From assembly GCA_030606335.1 (NCBI GenBank), contig JAUWGP010000005.1, positions 1 to 64,000 on the forward strand: a stretch of 64,000 nucleotides of DNA. The letters are read 5' to 3'. Position 1 is the stretch's first letter. Every line of letters begins with the position of its first letter. A program made the translations under genes and the position numbers. The DNA comes from Caldifarciminota bacterium (GTDB lineage: Bacteria; Hydrothermota; UBA3073). The notes beneath the pieces were generated by a model, which did not search any database, was not told where the DNA came from, and worked only from the letters and a program-made list of their open reading frames with translations. Shown here piece by piece: positions 62,582 to 64,000 of this stretch.

Positions 62582-64000
62582 ATGGAAAATAGAGAGAAGA
62601 TATTGGCTTTCTTTTTGGTTTTTGTTTTCGTGTTTGGCTTTTATCTCTATACAATGCAACCCACAGCCTCTTTCTGGGATGCTAGCGAATATCTTGCATG
62701 TGGATATACTCTTGGTGTCCCACATCCTCCTGGCTCTCCACTTCATGTGCTTTTAAGAAGGTTATTCTCGTTCCTTCCTTTGGGTAGCGATCCTGCATTC
62801 AGTATGAATTTATTATCTTCTCTTCCTTGTGCCCTTGCAGCTGGTCTTCTTTTTCTTATGGTTATTACTATTCTATCTGAGTGGCGTCCTCCAAAGAGAA
62901 GAATCGATAAATCAACAATCTATTCTCTCGGATTCGTTAGTGCGTCAGTTGCAGCATTTTCATTTACTCCATGGTGGAATGCGGTTGAGGCTGAGGCATA
63001 TGCTCCTGCTACCTTTATGTTTGTATTTTCACTGTGGTTGGCATTCCTGTGGAGACACCACATTGGTAGACCCGACTCAGGAAGGATGATAATTCTTATT
63101 GCATATCTCCTTGCCCTATCAGTAGGGGTACACCTTATACCTCTCTTAGCAGCCCCAGGTATACTTATTTTTGCTCTTCTCGTTAATCAAGATTACTTGA
63201 AAGATAAGAGGTTTTTGATATTTGGTGTACTTGCAGCCTGGGTTATTATGATTATATTACTTATGGCTCTTAAAGGTTCTCTGGGAGAAGATTACTCCTC
63301 TGCAATAGGTATGGTATCTGCGGTTATTCTACTTGCACTTCTTCCTAATATAAAAACATTAAGATCACCCCTCTTGCGTACTCTTATAGTTTTAATTATT
63401 CTTGTTGGTTTCACTACCCATTTTTATCTTTTGGTGAGGGCTAATCTTCATCCAATGATAAATGAGACAGCACCAACAACCTTTAGTAAATTGTGGGATG
63501 CATTTTCGAGAAAACAATACGGTCCTTCAGATGTAACTGCACAGCTTTTCCCCAGAAAAACTGCGATGGAAACAGGGTATACACTACCTGTAGCTTTGTT
63601 CTGGCAATTTATGTTCTATGCCAGGTACTTTATCTGGCAGTTTACACCATGGCCAAGGGAGGCTATTATCTTGCAAACCTTATCGCACCAGTTGATTCAG
63701 ATTTTATCGGCAATTGGAACAACTGCTATGACGATTTTAGGTCTTCTTGGTATGTTTTCAATGTACAAAAGGGATAAAAACTACTTCTGGTTGTTTTTTA
63801 CTGCATTTTTCCTTGCCAGTTTGGGAATGGTTCTTTATATGAACTTCAAGTTTTCACCCTCAGATTCAAACCCGTTTCATCGTCCAAGGGAGGTTAGGGA
63901 GAGATTCTATTTCTTTGGACCATCTTTCCTTATGTTCGGATTTTTTATTGGGTTTGGACTATTTGAACTATTTAAAAGGCTTAGGGTATGGACAAAGTAT
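62582..64000 (+). CDS. DUF2723-like membrane protein, partial (runs off right edge)
   Basis: The open frame covers 473 codons and continues past the window end. It begins with a membrane helix, then TASFWDASEYLACGYTLGVPHPPGSP near 25-50, the characteristic first periplasmic loop with the Asp-Glu pair. At least eight further membrane segments follow. The pattern matches DUF2723 proteins, relatives of protein O-mannosyltransferases of the GT-C class. GGAGG lies four bases before the ATG. Substrate unknown. Confidence 0.85.
   Translation, partial: MENREKILAFFLVFVFVFGFYLYTMQPTASFWDASEYLACGYTLGVPHPPGSPLHVLLRRLFSFLPLGSDPAFSMNLLSSLPCALAAGLLFLMVITILSEWRPPKRRIDKSTIYSLGFVSASVAAFSFTPWWNAVEAEAYAPATFMFVFSLWLAFLWRHHIGRPDSGRMIILIAYLLALSVGVHLIPLLAAPGILIFALLVNQDYLKDKRFLIFGVLAAWVIMIILLMALKGSLGEDYSSAIGMVSAVILLALLPNIKTLRSPLLRTLIVLIILVGFTTHFYLLVRANLHPMINETAPTTFSKLWDAFSRKQYGPSDVTAQLFPRKTAMETGYTLPVALFWQFMFYARYFIWQFTPWPREAIILQTLSHQLIQILSAIGTTAMTILGLLGMFSMYKRDKNYFWLFFTAFFLASLGMVLYMNFKFSPSDSNPFHRPREVRERFYFFGPSFLMFGFFIGFGLFELFKRLRVWTKY

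Overview
The window is AT-rich bacterial chromosome. Housekeeping genes (ispE, spoVG, purH, an S1-domain protein, lnt, parB, cdaA, an RdgB-type pyrophosphatase), lipoproteins, an apparent outer-membrane barrel fragment and a secreted protein with a FlgD-like C-terminal domain point to an uncultured, two-membrane lineage. The FlgD-like tail, the DUF6754-like membrane cluster, the DUF2723-like protein and the abundant small intergenic repeats resemble candidate phylum WOR-3 (Stahlbacteria) or a relative. That placement is inference; no rRNA is present.

Layout. 1-5.3 kb: minus-strand accessory genes (alkyltransferase-like protein, membrane protein, nucleotidyltransferase, O-methyltransferase, a GalT/HIT-like protein and a DUF3788-like protein). 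5.3-13.3 kb: a previously unlabelled integron. At least five attC sites each follow the 3' end of a minus-strand single-gene cassette. Two degenerate integron-integrase (intI) remnants each sit beside an attI-like core and lie on the same strand as the cassettes ('inverted integrase' layout). The cassettes encode a HEPN-like protein, a deoxyribosyltransferase/TIR-like protein, an RDD membrane protein, a GC-rich beta-propeller protein and a SnoaL-like lipoprotein. Arrays of one 53-bp interspersed repeat bound the island on both sides.

13.3-16.5 kb: gmhA-ispE-spoVG, tRNA-Gln and an eRF1-like (baeRF) protein. 16.7-46.9 kb: a large surface-polysaccharide locus with a Wzm/Wzt-type ABC exporter, twelve GT2/GT4/GT9 glycosyltransferase ORFs, two GT-C-like membrane proteins, an O-antigen ligase/polymerase, a methyltransferase, a DUF354 protein, an LPG-synthase-TM-like protein, a pyruvyltransferase, a secreted FlgD-tailed protein and wecB. 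Together these could make nucleotide-sugar precursors, assemble a glycan on a lipid carrier, export it and decorate it.

48-64 kb: purH, the S1 protein with a lysine-rich tail, a four-gene membrane cluster of unknown function, YjbQ-type protein, the M23 peptidase-lnt pair, tRNA-Gly, parB, a SPOR lipoprotein, rdgB, cdaA and a DUF2723-like protein running off the right edge. Promoters are unusually legible: most of those found are TTGACA/T, exactly 17 bp, then a TATAAT-like box. Intergenic regions are full of small palindromic and tandem repeats, and two genes (wecB and the FlgD-tailed protein) seem to have taken up such DNA in frame.
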